A stretch of DNA of 64,000 nucleotides. It comes from Jeotgalicoccus sp. Lineage in GTDB: Bacteria > Bacillota > Bacilli > Staphylococcales > Salinicoccaceae. The stretch spans positions 6,081-70,080 of the forward strand of contig DONT01000009.1 in NCBI GenBank assembly GCA_003513765.1. The letters run 5' to 3'. Below the pieces are notes generated by a model. That model saw only the letters and a program-made list of their open reading frames with translations. It was not told where the DNA came from and did no database searches. The position numbers were made by a program, and so were the translations under genes. The stretch's first letter is position 1; each line of letters opens with the position of its first letter. This document shows, one piece after another, positions 8,931 through 17,793 of the stretch.

Positions 8931-8950
8931 TTTAAACGGCTGTTTTTTTA
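8921..8950 (+). terminator. Terminator of the small gene
   Basis: CAGCCGTT (8921-8928) pairs with AACGGCTG (8935-8942) around a 6-base loop and is followed by a T run. The stop codon is inside the stem. It lies at the 3' end of the convergent hydrolase gene as well. Confidence 0.85.
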
Positions 8951-9856
8951 TTTTATATCTTCCAGCCATTCAAACATTAAAGGCACCCATTTCTGCACAT
9001 GAGCATTTACTTTACCTGTAATTTTTGATGCTACACTTAAGCCGTGATCCCCTTTATGGAAAGTGTGAAGTTCCCATGGCACATTATGCTGCTCGAGTGC
9101 ATTCGCAAAATCAAGTGTATTTTTTATAAATACAAGTTTATCTTCCCCTGTATGCCACATGAATGTAGGCGGTGTATTTTCTGATACATGGTTTTTAGCT
9201 GTTGCTTTATCGAGTATATCTTCCTCAATTGATTTACCAAACACCATTCGGCCTGCCATCGACATATACTGCGGATCTCCGATGCCTCTCTCTTCTGCAA
9301 TAATTCTGTTTAGATCGTAATCGAGAATGGGATAAGCGAGAACTTAAAAATTCGGACGGTACCATCTTGATTCCTTGCCGACACGTTCAGAAAGCCACTC
9401 CTGATTCCAGTGCACACCGAGACTCGCTGCAAGATGACCGCCGGCAGAAAAACCGAGTACACCGATATTATCGGCATCAACATTATATTCATGAATATTT
9501 TCACGAATATGAGACACTGTTAAAGCCAGTTCTATTAACGGGTTAGGAAATTCGGAACCAAGTATTTTATCCGGCTCAACCATCGATGCGATTCTGTACA
9601 TTTCATCTCTTTCCGGTGTTCTGCCTTCAGCTTCGATCATCGTGCCTATTGTTGAGTAACGCAGGATAAATACCTGATAGCCTTGTGCCAGAAATTCATA
9701 GGCAAGCGGTTCCGCCTCACGTTTTGAAACATACATATAACTTCCGCCGGGACAAATAACTACAGCCGGTTTCGCTTCGAATTTAACACCTGAGTCACCC
9801 AGCAGTGCTGTGACTTCAGCATAATAATTGCCAACCTTAAACTTTTTAATCTCCAT
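8948..9856 (-). pseudogene. Alpha/beta hydrolase (acetyl-xylan-esterase-like) with an in-frame stop
   Basis: Reading 303 codons in one frame gives a complete BD-FAE/xylan-esterase-like alpha/beta hydrolase, except for a TAA at 9344-9346 (codon 171). Upstream are the oxyanion HGG-like CPGGSYMY and the nucleophile elbow GFSAGGH. Downstream, in the same frame, VLAYPILDYDLN continues immediately, followed by the acid HTGEDKLVF and base KGDHGL. No shift in frame is needed: AAA to TAA alone would explain it. The N-terminal 170 residues cannot form an active enzyme. GGAGG precedes the start at 9856. It is a recent pseudogene, a sequencing error, or a readthrough gene; the first is most likely. Confidence 0.85.
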
Positions 9857-9951
9857 CGTCTATGCCTCCGTACTCTTGTTACTTCAATAGTAACAAAAAA
9901 TTGAGAACAATATGAAGATTCATGTATCTATCCTTAAAAAAATTAAGGGTA

Positions 9952-9980
9952 TGGACCTTTCTGAAACCACTATGTATAAT
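9952..9980 (+). promoter_or_regulatory. Promoter of the queF operon
   Basis: TGGACC (9952-9957) and a consensus TATAAT (9975-9980) are 17 bases apart. Transcription would start near 9987, about 17 bases before the riboswitch. Confidence 0.65.
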
Positions 9981-10003
9981 GAACAATGCAAATAAAATGA
10001 CGA

Positions 10004-10039
10004 AGAGGTTCTTAGCCATACCCTCTCAAAAAAACTAAG
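10004..10039 (+). promoter_or_regulatory. PreQ1-I riboswitch aptamer
   Basis: The compact class I preQ1 aptamer is recognisable. The stem strand AGAGG is followed by TTCTTAGC and the paired CCCTCT, then the A-rich tail ending in AAAAAACTAA, which forms the pseudoknot. It binds pre-queuosine-1 (7-aminomethyl-7-deazaguanine). It sits directly before an intrinsic terminator and two queuosine genes, so ligand binding should stop transcription of queF and the transporter. Confidence 0.92.
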
Positions 10040-10047
10040 ACACATTA

Positions 10048-10077
10048 ACACGTGCCTTTGTTGGCGCGTGTTTTTTT
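10048..10077 (+). terminator. Riboswitch-controlled terminator
   Basis: ACACGTGCC (10048-10056) pairs with GGCGCGTGT (10063-10071, one G-U pair), followed by a T run. It lies between the preQ1 aptamer and the queF ribosome-binding site, the expected position of the expression platform. Confidence 0.88.
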
Positions 10078-10096
10078 ATTTTAAGGAGGATTTATA

Positions 10097-10585
10097 ATGA
10101 CTGAAGATTATTCAAAAGATTTAAGCCTGCTGGGAAATCAAAACGTAGAATATAAATTTGATTACAATCCTGAAATATTGGAAACATTCGAAAACGGTCA
10201 TATCGGCCGCGATTATTTTGTGAAATTTAACTGTCCTGAATTTACAACACTGTGCCCGATGACGGGACAACCGGATTTCGCAACAATTTACATCAGCTAT
10301 ATTCCCGATGTAAAAATGGTTGAAAGTAAAGCATTAAAACTATATCTGTTCAGCTTCCGCAACCACGGCGGCCTCCACGAAAATAGCGTAAATATGATTG
10401 TCGACGATCTGGTTGAATTGATGGATCCCAAATATATTGAAGTATGGGGCAAGTTCACACCGCGCGGCGGCATTTCAATTGATCCTTACGTGAACTACGG
10501 CAGACCCGGAACTAAGTATGAGCAGATGGCAGAACATCGTATGATGAATCACGATATGTATCCGGAGAAGATAGACAACAGATAA
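10097..10585 (+). CDS. queF: NADPH-dependent 7-cyano-7-deazaguanine reductase
   Basis: A 162-residue unimodular QueF. It reduces preQ0 to preQ1 with NADPH, a step of queuosine synthesis for tRNA wobble position 34. The catalytic Cys lies in [15 protein letters not shown], and the NADPH-binding [16 protein letters not shown] motif of the T-fold family is clear. The ribosome-binding site AAGGAGG precedes the ATG. The preQ1 riboswitch upstream gives end-product control. It is followed by the precursor transporter gene 46 bases later in the same unit. No queCDE genes are in the window, so precursors could be imported. Confidence 0.96.
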   Translation: MTEDYSKDLSLLGNQNVEYKFDYNPEILETFENGHIGRDYFVKFNCPEFTTLCPMTGQPDFATIYISYIPDVKMVESKALKLYLFSFRNHGGLHENSVNMIVDDLVELMDPKYIEVWGKFTPRGGISIDPYVNYGRPGTKYEQMAEHRMMNHDMYPEKIDNR

Positions 10586-10631
10586 GAGAGAGGGCTAAGA
10601 ATTTCTTCCATTTAAAACTGGAGGAAACACA

Positions 10632-11279
10632 ATGATATTTTATTTGACCGCACTCTTTGCGGGACTGCTGGTTGTTTCAAATATACTGGCAGTTAAAGTA
10701 TTTACGATTTTTGGATTTGACTTACCCGCCGCTGTCATCGTTTATATGGCAACATTTCTAATCACAGATGTAATCGGTGAAGTATACGGCAAGAAAATGG
10801 CTGCACGCGCAATACGTGCAGGATTTGTTACGCAAATTATCGTATTATTATTTATATACATAGCAATAGAAGTTCCCGCAGCACCGTTCTTTGATATGCA
10901 GGGAGAATACGAAATGATTTTAGGCGGAAGCTTTCAGGTCATTATCGCGAGCCTAGTTTCATATCTGGTCAGTCAGAATCTCGATGTGTTTATATTCCAT
11001 AAACTAAAAGAACATCATGGGAGAAGGCACTTATGGCTCCGCAATAACTTTTCAGCAGTCATTACACAATTTGTCGATACAAGTATATTTATCGTCATTG
11101 CATTTATCGGTACAGTACCAGCTGAAGTGTTAATCAGTATGATATTTATGCAGTACATCGCAAAAATTATTATCGTGCTGCTGGATACACCGCTTGTCTA
11201 CCTGCTTGTCGGAGTGGCCAGAAAGCAGCTCGATAAAGAGCGTTCACTTTTAATGAATGTGACGCAGCATTTGAATTGA
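10632..11279 (+). CDS. Queuosine-precursor transporter (YhhQ/QPTR family)
   Basis: A 215-residue polytopic membrane protein with about six segments, matching the VUT/YhhQ family of queuosine precursor transporters. Typical blocks are LLVVSNILAVKVF near the N-terminus, MATFLITDVIGEVYGKK, and the late FVDTSIFIVIAFIGTVP. It should import preQ0, preQ1 or queuine. GGAGG precedes the start, and co-transcription with queF behind a preQ1 riboswitch strongly supports the assignment. It is distinct from the ECF-type QueT. Confidence 0.9.
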   Translation: MIFYLTALFAGLLVVSNILAVKVFTIFGFDLPAAVIVYMATFLITDVIGEVYGKKMAARAIRAGFVTQIIVLLFIYIAIEVPAAPFFDMQGEYEMILGGSFQVIIASLVSYLVSQNLDVFIFHKLKEHHGRRHLWLRNNFSAVITQFVDTSIFIVIAFIGTVPAEVLISMIFMQYIAKIIIVLLDTPLVYLLVGVARKQLDKERSLLMNVTQHLN

Positions 11280-11336
11280 TTTAGCTGATTCTGGAGCTGT
11301 GCGTTACTATGAGGTCCGCTCATTGTGACTTAAAAA

Positions 11337-11370
11337 AATCCTCCATCTGTTCTTATGCAGACGGAGGATT
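11337..11370. terminator. Bidirectional terminator
   Basis: AATCCTCCATCTG and CAGACGGAGGATT form a stem with one G-U type mismatch and T/A runs on both sides. It separates the que operon from the convergent permease fragment. Confidence 0.8.
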
Positions 11371-11378
11371 TCATATTT

Positions 11379-12407
11379 TTATATACTATTTCTGACAACC
11401 TTACGGTAATATCCGAGAGACATCAGTGCAAAGATTGAATACAGTAATGTGTACACTCCCATCACAAGCAGCGTTGGTGTCCACATCTCAATTCCAGAGA
11501 TAAACCATCCTGACTTGACTGCAAATAATGAGTGCAGCAGGCCGATGACTAATGGAATACCGAATGATATTATCATTTTCAGTGCGAGTCCTTTTAATAT
11601 TTCTCCCTGTGAGAAACCGAGTTTACGCAGCACTTTATAGCTGCCTTTCTCGTCTTCGCATTCATCGATCTGTTTAAAGTACAGAATACATCCTGATGTC
11701 AGCAGGAAGGCGAAACCTAAGAAGCCTACGATAAACGCCATCATGCCGGACATCTTAACCATTTCGTTATATTCTTGCAACCTCGAGTTAAATCCCGGGT
11801 GTTCTTCTTTATCCATTAATTCATAAACTTCTTCACTGTCTCCGCCGATAATATCAAAGGCAAACAGTTCTGAAGGCATTTCGAAATCACCGGTTTCTTC
11901 AGGCTTCTTCTCTGCCAGTTCCTGATATACAGCGTCGTCGACTATTAAAGTCGGCAGTCCGAATGACAGGTACGGCGGCACTACACCTTCACTCATCGTT
12001 TCAGTGATTTCTACAGTTCTTTCAAAGTCTTTACCGTCCGTAAAGGTGACCGGGTCTCCTTCATCAAAAGACATAAACATATCCAGAATCGCCATTGTTC
12101 CGGTTACTTTAGCTTCATTTTCAACAACATCAAAATTATGAAACTCAGCATCGCTTGCTACGACAATACCCATTTCACCGCTGTTCATCGAAGCATCTTC
12201 ATTTTCAGGAATATCGGTATTTTCGTCTGTTCTGACAATATTGTAATGCATAAATGTTTTTTCAACTCTGTTCATTTCATAACCATTTTGAGACAGCAGT
12301 TCTTCGTAGAAATCCAAATCTTCAGCATGACTCACTGTGTAATCATAAGGCGTTCTGCTGTCGAGCATTTTATCGGTTGAGTAATACGTAATGTACGACA
12401 GCAACAT
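11379..12407 (-). pseudogene. C-terminal half of a BceB-type ABC permease
   Basis: A 342-codon fragment corresponding to the second half of BceB-family permeases (about 650 residues), which export or sense peptide antibiotics such as bacitracin. It begins inside the membrane segment just before the large extracellular domain (LLSYITYYSTDKM) and runs to the normal C-terminus, with the conserved GFLGFAFLLTSGCILYFKQ and YKVLRKLGFSQGEILKG blocks. The N-terminal half and the partner ATPase BceA are absent. The fragment directly abuts a truncated kinase start and follows the response regulator, so a deletion in a bceRSAB locus explains it. It has no proper ribosome-binding site of its own. Confidence 0.85.
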
Positions 12408-12408
12408 T

Positions 12409-12507
12409 CGGAATACTGTTATCGATATAGCCGATTAATAATATAACAAAATTGAAAGCGAGAAACAGCAGGAATACAGGAGTATTTTCTTTAACATACA
12501 TATTCAT
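12409..12507 (-). pseudogene. N-terminal remnant of a BceS-type sensor kinase
   Basis: Immediately after the response regulator stop, an ATG (12507, or 12501 with AAAGGAG nine bases upstream) opens a frame. It encodes about 33 residues with one hydrophobic segment (FLLFLAFNFVILLIGYID), typical of the first membrane helix of intramembrane-sensing kinases of the BceS/GraS type. After about 12409 the sequence becomes the permease fragment in another frame, and this frame ends at 12370. Dimerisation, ATPase and second membrane segments are all missing. Confidence 0.7.
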
Positions 12508-13182
12508 CTACTCCTTTAAAATATAGCCGATGCCCGTTTTGGTCTGCACAGCATCTGTCAGACCGATTGATTCAAGTTTTTTACGGAGACGGTTAACATT
12601 TACCGTCAGCGTATTATCGCTGATAAATTTTGAGTCATCCCAGAGAGACTCAATAATTTCTGTCCGTGACACTGTATCTCCGGTATTTTGCGCCAGAATC
12701 GACAGAATATATGATTCATTTTTTGTCAGTTCTATACTATCGTCTTTTATCGTTACGGTCAGCTTTTTAAAATCGAATACTGCGTCCCTGAATTTAAATA
12801 CATCAATTTCCTTATGCTGATATTCATAAGTTCTTCTAAGAAGCGCTTGCACTTTCGCATTGAGCACTTCGAAATTAAACGGTTTTTGCACGTAATCATC
12901 CGCGCCCATCTGCATACTCATAACCATATCCGCCGGGTGATCTCTCGATGAGAGAAAAATAATCGGTACACTGGAAATATTTCTAATCATGCGGCACCAG
13001 TAAAAGCCGTCGTACTTCGGCAGTGTAATATCGACGATAACGAGTTCAGGCTTATATTTGATAAAATCATTCATCACATCGTTAAAATCCGTTACGCCGT
13101 ACGCATCGATATCCCATTCTTTAAAACGCGCTGCCAGTTCAGCCATCAGCATCGGATCATCTTCAATTATAAGTAATTTCAT
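12508..13182 (-). CDS. OmpR-family response regulator, BceR/GraR-like
   Basis: A 224-residue two-domain regulator. The receiver has the acidic pair EDD near residue 8, phospho-acceptor Asp51 in VIVDITLPKYDGF, and the conserved Lys in YVQKPF. The winged-helix DNA-binding domain (about 130-224) ends in LRKKLESIGL and TGIGYILKE. It resembles BceR/GraR regulators of peptide-antibiotic exporters. Its kinase and transporter partners downstream are destroyed, so it may be unphosphorylated, cross-activated or decaying. AAGGAG precedes the start. It lies 11 bases after a DUF418 gene, probably co-transcribed. Confidence 0.93.
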   Translation of the reverse strand: MKLLIIEDDPMLMAELAARFKEWDIDAYGVTDFNDVMNDFIKYKPELVIVDITLPKYDGFYWCRMIRNISSVPIIFLSSRDHPADMVMSMQMGADDYVQKPFNFEVLNAKVQALLRRTYEYQHKEIDVFKFRDAVFDFKKLTVTIKDDSIELTKNESYILSILAQNTGDTVSRTEIIESLWDDSKFISDNTLTVNVNRLRKKLESIGLTDAVQTKTGIGYILKE

Positions 13183-13193
13183 CTTAAAACTCC

Positions 13194-14399
13194 TTATCGT
13201 TTCCTAAAGGGCATTATTTTTAAGTAGGTAAAATTGCGCCAGATCCATTCGAGCGGACCGTAGCTGAAATACTTCATCCAGAAATGACTCAGTATCAGCT
13301 GCAGGCTAAAGACCCCGAGGGCAATTGGAATAAACCATACTGCATTGATGCTGTTAAACAGACCGAACACGTAAAATATGACGAGCATAATGACAGTCTG
13401 GCCGATATAGTTCGTAAGCGCCATCTGGCCGACAGGCTGCAGCAGTCTGACAAGTTTCGGCAGCTTCAGTAAAATTAATGCCAACAGCGCAACGTAACCG
13501 AGTGACATCAGCGGACCGCCGATGGTACTGGATAACTGGGCCAGCTGGACGAATACATTATCGTGTCCCTCGTATGTTGTTAAGTAGCCTGTAAATATTT
13601 TGACCGGCAGACCGACACCGATACCGATAACTGCAACTTTTCTTAACAGTCCGGTGTGTTCTCGTAAATTATTAAAGTAGCCCTTCTGCCCTGCATACAG
13701 ACCCAGTAAAAACATTGCAAGCACATTCGGAATAACAAAAATCGCACCAGCGGCAGACAAGCCTAAAATAAGCGCGTTCATCCCGACAATATCACCGTAA
13801 GAACCGTTTAAAATAGTATCGGTCATATTTAATGAAAATATAAACCCTTCCGACTGCATACCGGTATTTCTTGCAGCTATATTCATCATATAAGTACCGA
13901 TTGAACTTAATAAAACAATTGATGTTGTCAGAACGAATAAAACCACTGCAGTAATTAAATTCACCTTCGGCTTAAATTTATAAAACAGCAGTAAAAATAA
14001 ACCTGTGACAGCATAGGTCCATAAAATATCTCCGTACCATAAAAGAATGCCGTGCAGCAGACCAAAGACTAAGAGCAAACCTATTCTTCTTAAAAACAGC
14101 GCTGCAGTCGACTGCGTTTTCTTCTCAGCACGCGATAAAAATATGTAGAAGCCAAGACCAAATAAAAATGAAAACATTGTATAAAAGTTAGTCGTGACGA
14201 ACGTGTTAATAAAAAATAGTGATAATTCATTCCAGAATCCGGTGTAAATTTCACTGCGTGTCCCTGTGAAACTGTCGTCGAGATCCGGACCGGCAAATGA
14301 CATAATGTTCATCATCAGTATACCTAGCAGTGCAAATCCGCGGATGCCGTCGATTTCAAAAATTCTTTTGTTAAACTCTATCGGATTATTCTCTCCCAT
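13194..14399 (-). CDS. DUF418/YeiB-family membrane protein
   Basis: A 401-residue polytopic membrane protein with about ten segments. The N-terminal EIDGIRGFALLGILMMNIMSF motif and the C-terminal block ending in GPLEWIWRNFTYLK are typical of the DUF418 (YeiB) family, distantly related to membrane acyltransferases. No biochemical role is established for the family. It lies directly upstream of the Bce-type response regulator, 11 bases apart, so a link with envelope-stress response is possible but unproven. Confidence 0.85.
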   Translation of the reverse strand: MGENNPIEFNKRIFEIDGIRGFALLGILMMNIMSFAGPDLDDSFTGTRSEIYTGFWNELSLFFINTFVTTNFYTMFSFLFGLGFYIFLSRAEKKTQSTAALFLRRIGLLLVFGLLHGILLWYGDILWTYAVTGLFLLLFYKFKPKVNLITAVVLFVLTTSIVLLSSIGTYMMNIAARNTGMQSEGFIFSLNMTDTILNGSYGDIVGMNALILGLSAAGAIFVIPNVLAMFLLGLYAGQKGYFNNLREHTGLLRKVAVIGIGVGLPVKIFTGYLTTYEGHDNVFVQLAQLSSTIGGPLMSLGYVALLALILLKLPKLVRLLQPVGQMALTNYIGQTVIMLVIFYVFGLFNSINAVWFIPIALGVFSLQLILSHFWMKYFSYGPLEWIWRNFTYLKIMPFRKR

Positions 14400-14478
14400 A
14401 ATTCACCCTCCATTTACAGTAAGTATACTTCCAACAAGTAAAAATTTAAACAGCTGACATGCTGGAGTGCTTGCTATG

Positions 14479-14626
14479 GGGTGCTCATGCGGTTGAATAT
14501 CAGTTTGCAACCCGATGAAGAACCCACATGCGGTCGTTTATCAGTTTGCGACCTGATGAAGGATACTCATACGGTTGAATATCTTTCTCAGACCCGATGA
14601 AGAACTCATATGCGGTCGATAACACC
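14479..14626. repeat. 41-bp tandem repeat, 3.6 copies
   Basis: Units start at 14479, 14520 and 14561 with a partial fourth at 14602, each exactly 41 bp. Shared core is ..CATGCGGTTG..TATCAGTTTGC.ACCCGATGAA with variation. Units alternate in type: 1 and 3 carry CGGTTGAAT while 2 and 4 carry CGGTCG. The period matches the arrays at 3719 and 19307, and the reverse complement shares a TATGAGTATCC-like tail with them. The rest of 14400-14650 has no gene. Confidence 0.85.
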
Positions 14627-14639
14627 ACCCCTTCCCCTA

Positions 14640-14681
14640 AAAACACAAAAGCCCGGAAATCTTAGTTAAGATTTCCGGGCT
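14640..14681 (-). terminator. Strong terminator of the small membrane-protein gene
   Basis: A perfect 14-bp stem (AGCCCGGAAATCTT / AAGATTTCCGGGCT) with a 4-base loop at 14650-14681 is followed on the minus strand by TTTTGTGTTTTT. Confidence 0.92.
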
Positions 14682-14687
14682 GCCGGG

Positions 14688-14957
14688 TTAGAACTGCATA
14701 AACGATGGCGGTTCACCTGTAATATATGAATATATATAGTAGAAACAAATACCGATAACCGGCACCACTATTACTACAAATAAAAACAGTTTTAGAAACT
14801 TCGTCAGTATCTTATATAAAATCATGATGGCGATAATTATCAGCGCACCATACAGTATGTTCTGCCATGTATAATCCAGAATATAAAATCCAGTGTAATT
14901 AATAACAAAAATCGATGCGACGCTGGCTAAAACTATCATTACTAAACGCATTAACAC
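14688..14957 (-). CDS. Small membrane protein of unknown function
   Basis: An 89-residue, very hydrophobic protein with three predicted membrane segments (about 5-25, 33-50, 55-80) and a short polar C-terminus. I do not recognise a family. GTG at 14957 is preferred over the ATG two codons later because GAGGGAGC ends seven bases before it. The short distance to a strong terminator and good ribosome-binding site argue that it is real. The upstream MFS gene, on the same strand, ends 61 bases earlier. Confidence 0.65.
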   Translation of the reverse strand: MLMRLVMIVLASVASIFVINYTGFYILDYTWQNILYGALIIIAIMILYKILTKFLKLFLFVVIVVPVIGICFYYIYSYITGEPPSFMQF

Positions 14958-15018
14958 ATTAACCGCTCCCTCTTATCGTCATTTAATTATAATGGGTTCC
15001 TTCTATTATTCAAAGAAT

Positions 15019-16161
15019 TTACACAGTCTGCGTTTTAATTTGAGTTGCAGCAATTAATCCAGAAAGTACAATTACAAAGCCAAGCCATGGGCCGTAGCTG
15101 ATATCGAAGTTACTGATAAACAGTCCGCCGATTACAGCTCCGATACCAATTCCTAAGTTCAGTGCTGACATATTCCAGCTGAAGACATTCGAGCTTGATC
15201 CTTCAACGTTCTCAACAAGCCCGCCCTGCACTGCTGGTGAAGTTGCCCACTGGAACAGACTCCAGGCAAACATGTTGATATAGAACAATACCGGTGTCCC
15301 GTAAAGGAAAGGCATTATAAAAAGACTGACAAGGAAGAATGACATCATTGTCATAACGGTCTTCTTCGGACCGATTTTATCGACTAAGTTACCGCCGAGA
15401 TAAGTTCCTGTCATACCGCCGATTCCCGTAATTAATAAAGCGAACGACACGTTTTCAAGTGTAAATCCGTGAGACGTCATCAAGGGAGAAATATAACCGA
15501 GAATAATATAGTTACCGATTAACACCGCAAGTGTCACCGTAATATAAAGTGCAACGTTTTTTCTCGATTTAACTTTACTCTTCTGCACGCCCGCAGGTGT
15601 ATGATCAACAAGCGCTTCGGATCGTACAAACATCAGTACGCCGATTCCAACTAAAATCGCAATTACAATAACGATTGCGAAGATAACTCTCCAGCCGAAC
15701 TGTGCACCGATAATCGTTCCAATCGGAATTCCGAACACGTTTGCCGCACTGAATCCCATATAAACCAGTGCAAGCATTTTTCCACGAATATGCGGTTCTG
15801 ACAGAACAACTGTCATATCAAGTATTTTAACGATAAAGACCGCAGCTGCCATCGCCGTAATAACACGGCCAAGTGACAGTATTAAAAATGAGTTGGCAAG
15901 TCCGAAAACTACGTTACCGATTATAAAGACTACTAATGAAAGCAGCACGACTATTTTTGTCGGCATGTTTTCAGTTAAGCGTATTAATATCGGACCGAAC
16001 AAGGCAAAACTGACTGCATAAACAGTAATCAGCTGACCGGTTAAAGCATGGCTGATTCCAAGGTCATTACTCATTAATTCAAGAATTCCGGAAACGATTA
16101 ATTCCATCATTCCTAGCAGGAAAATACCCACTGTAAAAGTAACTATTAACTTCTTATTCAT
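15019..16161 (-). CDS. Major facilitator superfamily transporter, DHA1/AraJ-like
   Basis: A 380-residue, 12-segment MFS protein of the drug/sugar efflux (DHA1, AraJ/YdhP-like) group. Visible features are the N-terminal GMMELIVSGILE motif, GRVITAMAAAVFI, and GWRVIFAIV in segment 5-6, with a central loop around residues 185-200. The substrate cannot be told from sequence. It is a single gene, divergent from the lipoprotein gene at 16277. Confidence 0.85.
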   Translation of the reverse strand: MNKKLIVTFTVGIFLLGMMELIVSGILELMSNDLGISHALTGQLITVYAVSFALFGPILIRLTENMPTKIVVLLSLVVFIIGNVVFGLANSFLILSLGRVITAMAAAVFIVKILDMTVVLSEPHIRGKMLALVYMGFSAANVFGIPIGTIIGAQFGWRVIFAIVIVIAILVGIGVLMFVRSEALVDHTPAGVQKSKVKSRKNVALYITVTLAVLIGNYIILGYISPLMTSHGFTLENVSFALLITGIGGMTGTYLGGNLVDKIGPKKTVMTMMSFFLVSLFIMPFLYGTPVLFYINMFAWSLFQWATSPAVQGGLVENVEGSSSNVFSWNMSALNLGIGIGAVIGGLFISNFDISYGPWLGFVIVLSGLIAATQIKTQTV

Positions 16162-16276
16162 ATATATTCCTCACATTTAATATAATATAGTTTAAAAAGG
16201 CAACCTGATTATTATACAATAAAGTAGAAATGTTTCAAATGACTTTCTGTCTTTAATTAACTTATGAGGTGTAAAT

Positions 16277-16768
16277 ATGAAAAAATTAATGTTTTTAGTG
16301 CCGTTTATCGTACTGTTACTCAGTGCATGCAGCAGTGAATCCAAAGAAAACTATACGCAGATGCTTGGTGCTTTTGAGAGAAATGACAATGAGCTGAATA
16401 CGATGCTCAATGAAACGGCTGAAAACATTAGCAGTGAATCCAACCGTGAAAAAGCTTTAAAAAGTATAAATGAAGATATTATTCCGAGAGTTGCTGACTT
16501 CCGTCAGACAATTAGCAACTATACATTGAGTGATGAACAGCATATTGAAGTACAGGAAGCGATGATTGATTATTTAAATGAAGTTGAAGATTTAATGGAA
16601 ATGTACAGTAAGTTTAATGAAGAGTTCTTTTTCGTTAACCCTCTCGGAGATGACTCGATTGATGAAAAATTAAATGATGCGCTCAATCAAATCAGTACCC
16701 AGGAAGATGATATGGAAAAAGCGAAAGATAATGTCAATCAGTTAATTGGCGATAATCAAGAAGAATAG
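16277..16768 (+). CDS. Putative lipoprotein of unknown function
   Basis: A 163-residue secreted protein with a lipoprotein signal peptide: Lys-Lys start, hydrophobic core and lipobox LSAC with acylated Cys18. The mature part is acidic and almost entirely helical in character, similar to small staphylococcal cell-surface lipoproteins of unknown role. GAGGTG precedes the ATG. It ends at a strong terminator shared with the convergent dipeptidase gene. Confidence 0.75.
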   Translation: MKKLMFLVPFIVLLLSACSSESKENYTQMLGAFERNDNELNTMLNETAENISSESNREKALKSINEDIIPRVADFRQTISNYTLSDEQHIEVQEAMIDYLNEVEDLMEMYSKFNEEFFFVNPLGDDSIDEKLNDALNQISTQEDDMEKAKDNVNQLIGDNQEE

Positions 16769-16780
16769 TGTAAAGAAATA

Positions 16781-16817
16781 AAGCCTCTGCAGATTACTAA
16801 ATCCGCAGAGGCTTTTT
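16781..16817. terminator. Bidirectional terminator
   Basis: AAGCCTCTGC.. pairs with ..GCAGAGGCTT (16781-16814), with an A run on the left and a T run on the right. It serves the lipoprotein gene and the convergent dipeptidase gene. Confidence 0.88.
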
Positions 16818-17765
16818 TTAACAGAATCGTTCTGTAAAGTTCCTTGAAGCGATGCCTTCTGTAAATGTTTCACCGTATTTTTTACGTAAAGCTTCTATTA
16901 AATTATCGTATTGGCCTGCGTCTTCCAATCCTTCAACAAATTCTGTTATACCGTCGAAGTCTGAACCGAGGCCGATATGCTTCTCTCCGCCAAGCTCGAT
17001 CACTTTATCGATATGTCGAATCAAATCATCTATTGTAACTTTTCCTTCACCGATAAACGTCGGACAGAAGACAATATTAATCATTCCGCCCTTATTAATT
17101 AATTTAACTATTTGTTCGTCGTGCAGATTCCTTGCATGATCGTGAACACTTCTGGCATTTGAATGGCTCGCAAAGACAAGTTTGCCGTGCTCTATAACAT
17201 CTTCAAACCCCTGAACATTTAAATGACTGACATCTATCAGCACATTATTTCTGTTGCATGCTTCTATTACTTTCAAGCCGAATTCACTTAATCCGGTACC
17301 TCGTGTTTCCCCGACGCCGTCAGCAACCAGATTACCGTTGTTCCACACAAGTCCAAGCGATAAAACCCCAAGTCTGAATAACGTTCTCAGCTTCATTAAA
17401 TCATTGCCGAATGCGTCACTGCCTTCCAATGTCAGCACTGCCCCGTATTCATGTTCTTTTAAATTTTGTATATCCGACAGCTGTTTAATATGCACCATGT
17501 TGTCCATCGTCAGCACTTTTTCATAAAATGCATCGATTTGTTCCAGTGCATGCTGCCATTTTTCATTATCCGGTATGCCGGGAGATATAAATACTGCATA
17601 GAACTGCACTTTGACATTCCCTTTAATTCTGCGCTCCATATTGGTATCCAGTTCCTCAGAGTTTAAATAATTCAGTTGACGATCCTGTTGGAAATAACTG
17701 TGTGTCCGACGTGCATCACCTTGCAGTTTTAATAATGCATCACAATGTGTATCAATAATATTCAT
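16818..17765 (-). CDS. Dipeptidase, peptidase family M19
   Basis: A 315-residue member of the renal-dipeptidase family (M19), zinc enzymes that cleave dipeptides including D-amino acid-containing ones. Metal ligands are visible in DTHCDALLK (His7, Asp9), the bridging Glu in LTLEGSDAF, His in ASHSNARSV and the IGLGSDFDG signature. The C-terminus RNFTERFC deviates slightly from the usual NFLRV. The promoter (17794-17822) overlaps a consensus cre site shared with the divergent yjiH-like gene, so catabolite control is likely. Confidence 0.92.
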   Translation of the reverse strand: MNIIDTHCDALLKLQGDARRTHSYFQQDRQLNYLNSEELDTNMERRIKGNVKVQFYAVFISPGIPDNEKWQHALEQIDAFYEKVLTMDNMVHIKQLSDIQNLKEHEYGAVLTLEGSDAFGNDLMKLRTLFRLGVLSLGLVWNNGNLVADGVGETRGTGLSEFGLKVIEACNRNNVLIDVSHLNVQGFEDVIEHGKLVFASHSNARSVHDHARNLHDEQIVKLINKGGMINIVFCPTFIGEGKVTIDDLIRHIDKVIELGGEKHIGLGSDFDGITEFVEGLEDAGQYDNLIEALRKKYGETFTEGIASRNFTERFC

Positions 17766-17793
17766 AAATATCTCCCCTTTTCGCTCTAATTCT

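Noticed and set aside
9946..10024. AGGGTATGG (9946-9954) is perfectly complementary to CCATACCCT in the preQ1 aptamer (10016-10024), a tempting anti-aptamer
   Set aside because: The best promoter (TGGACC-17-TATAAT, 9952-9980) starts transcription near 9987, so the left arm would not be in the RNA. 5' RACE could reopen this.
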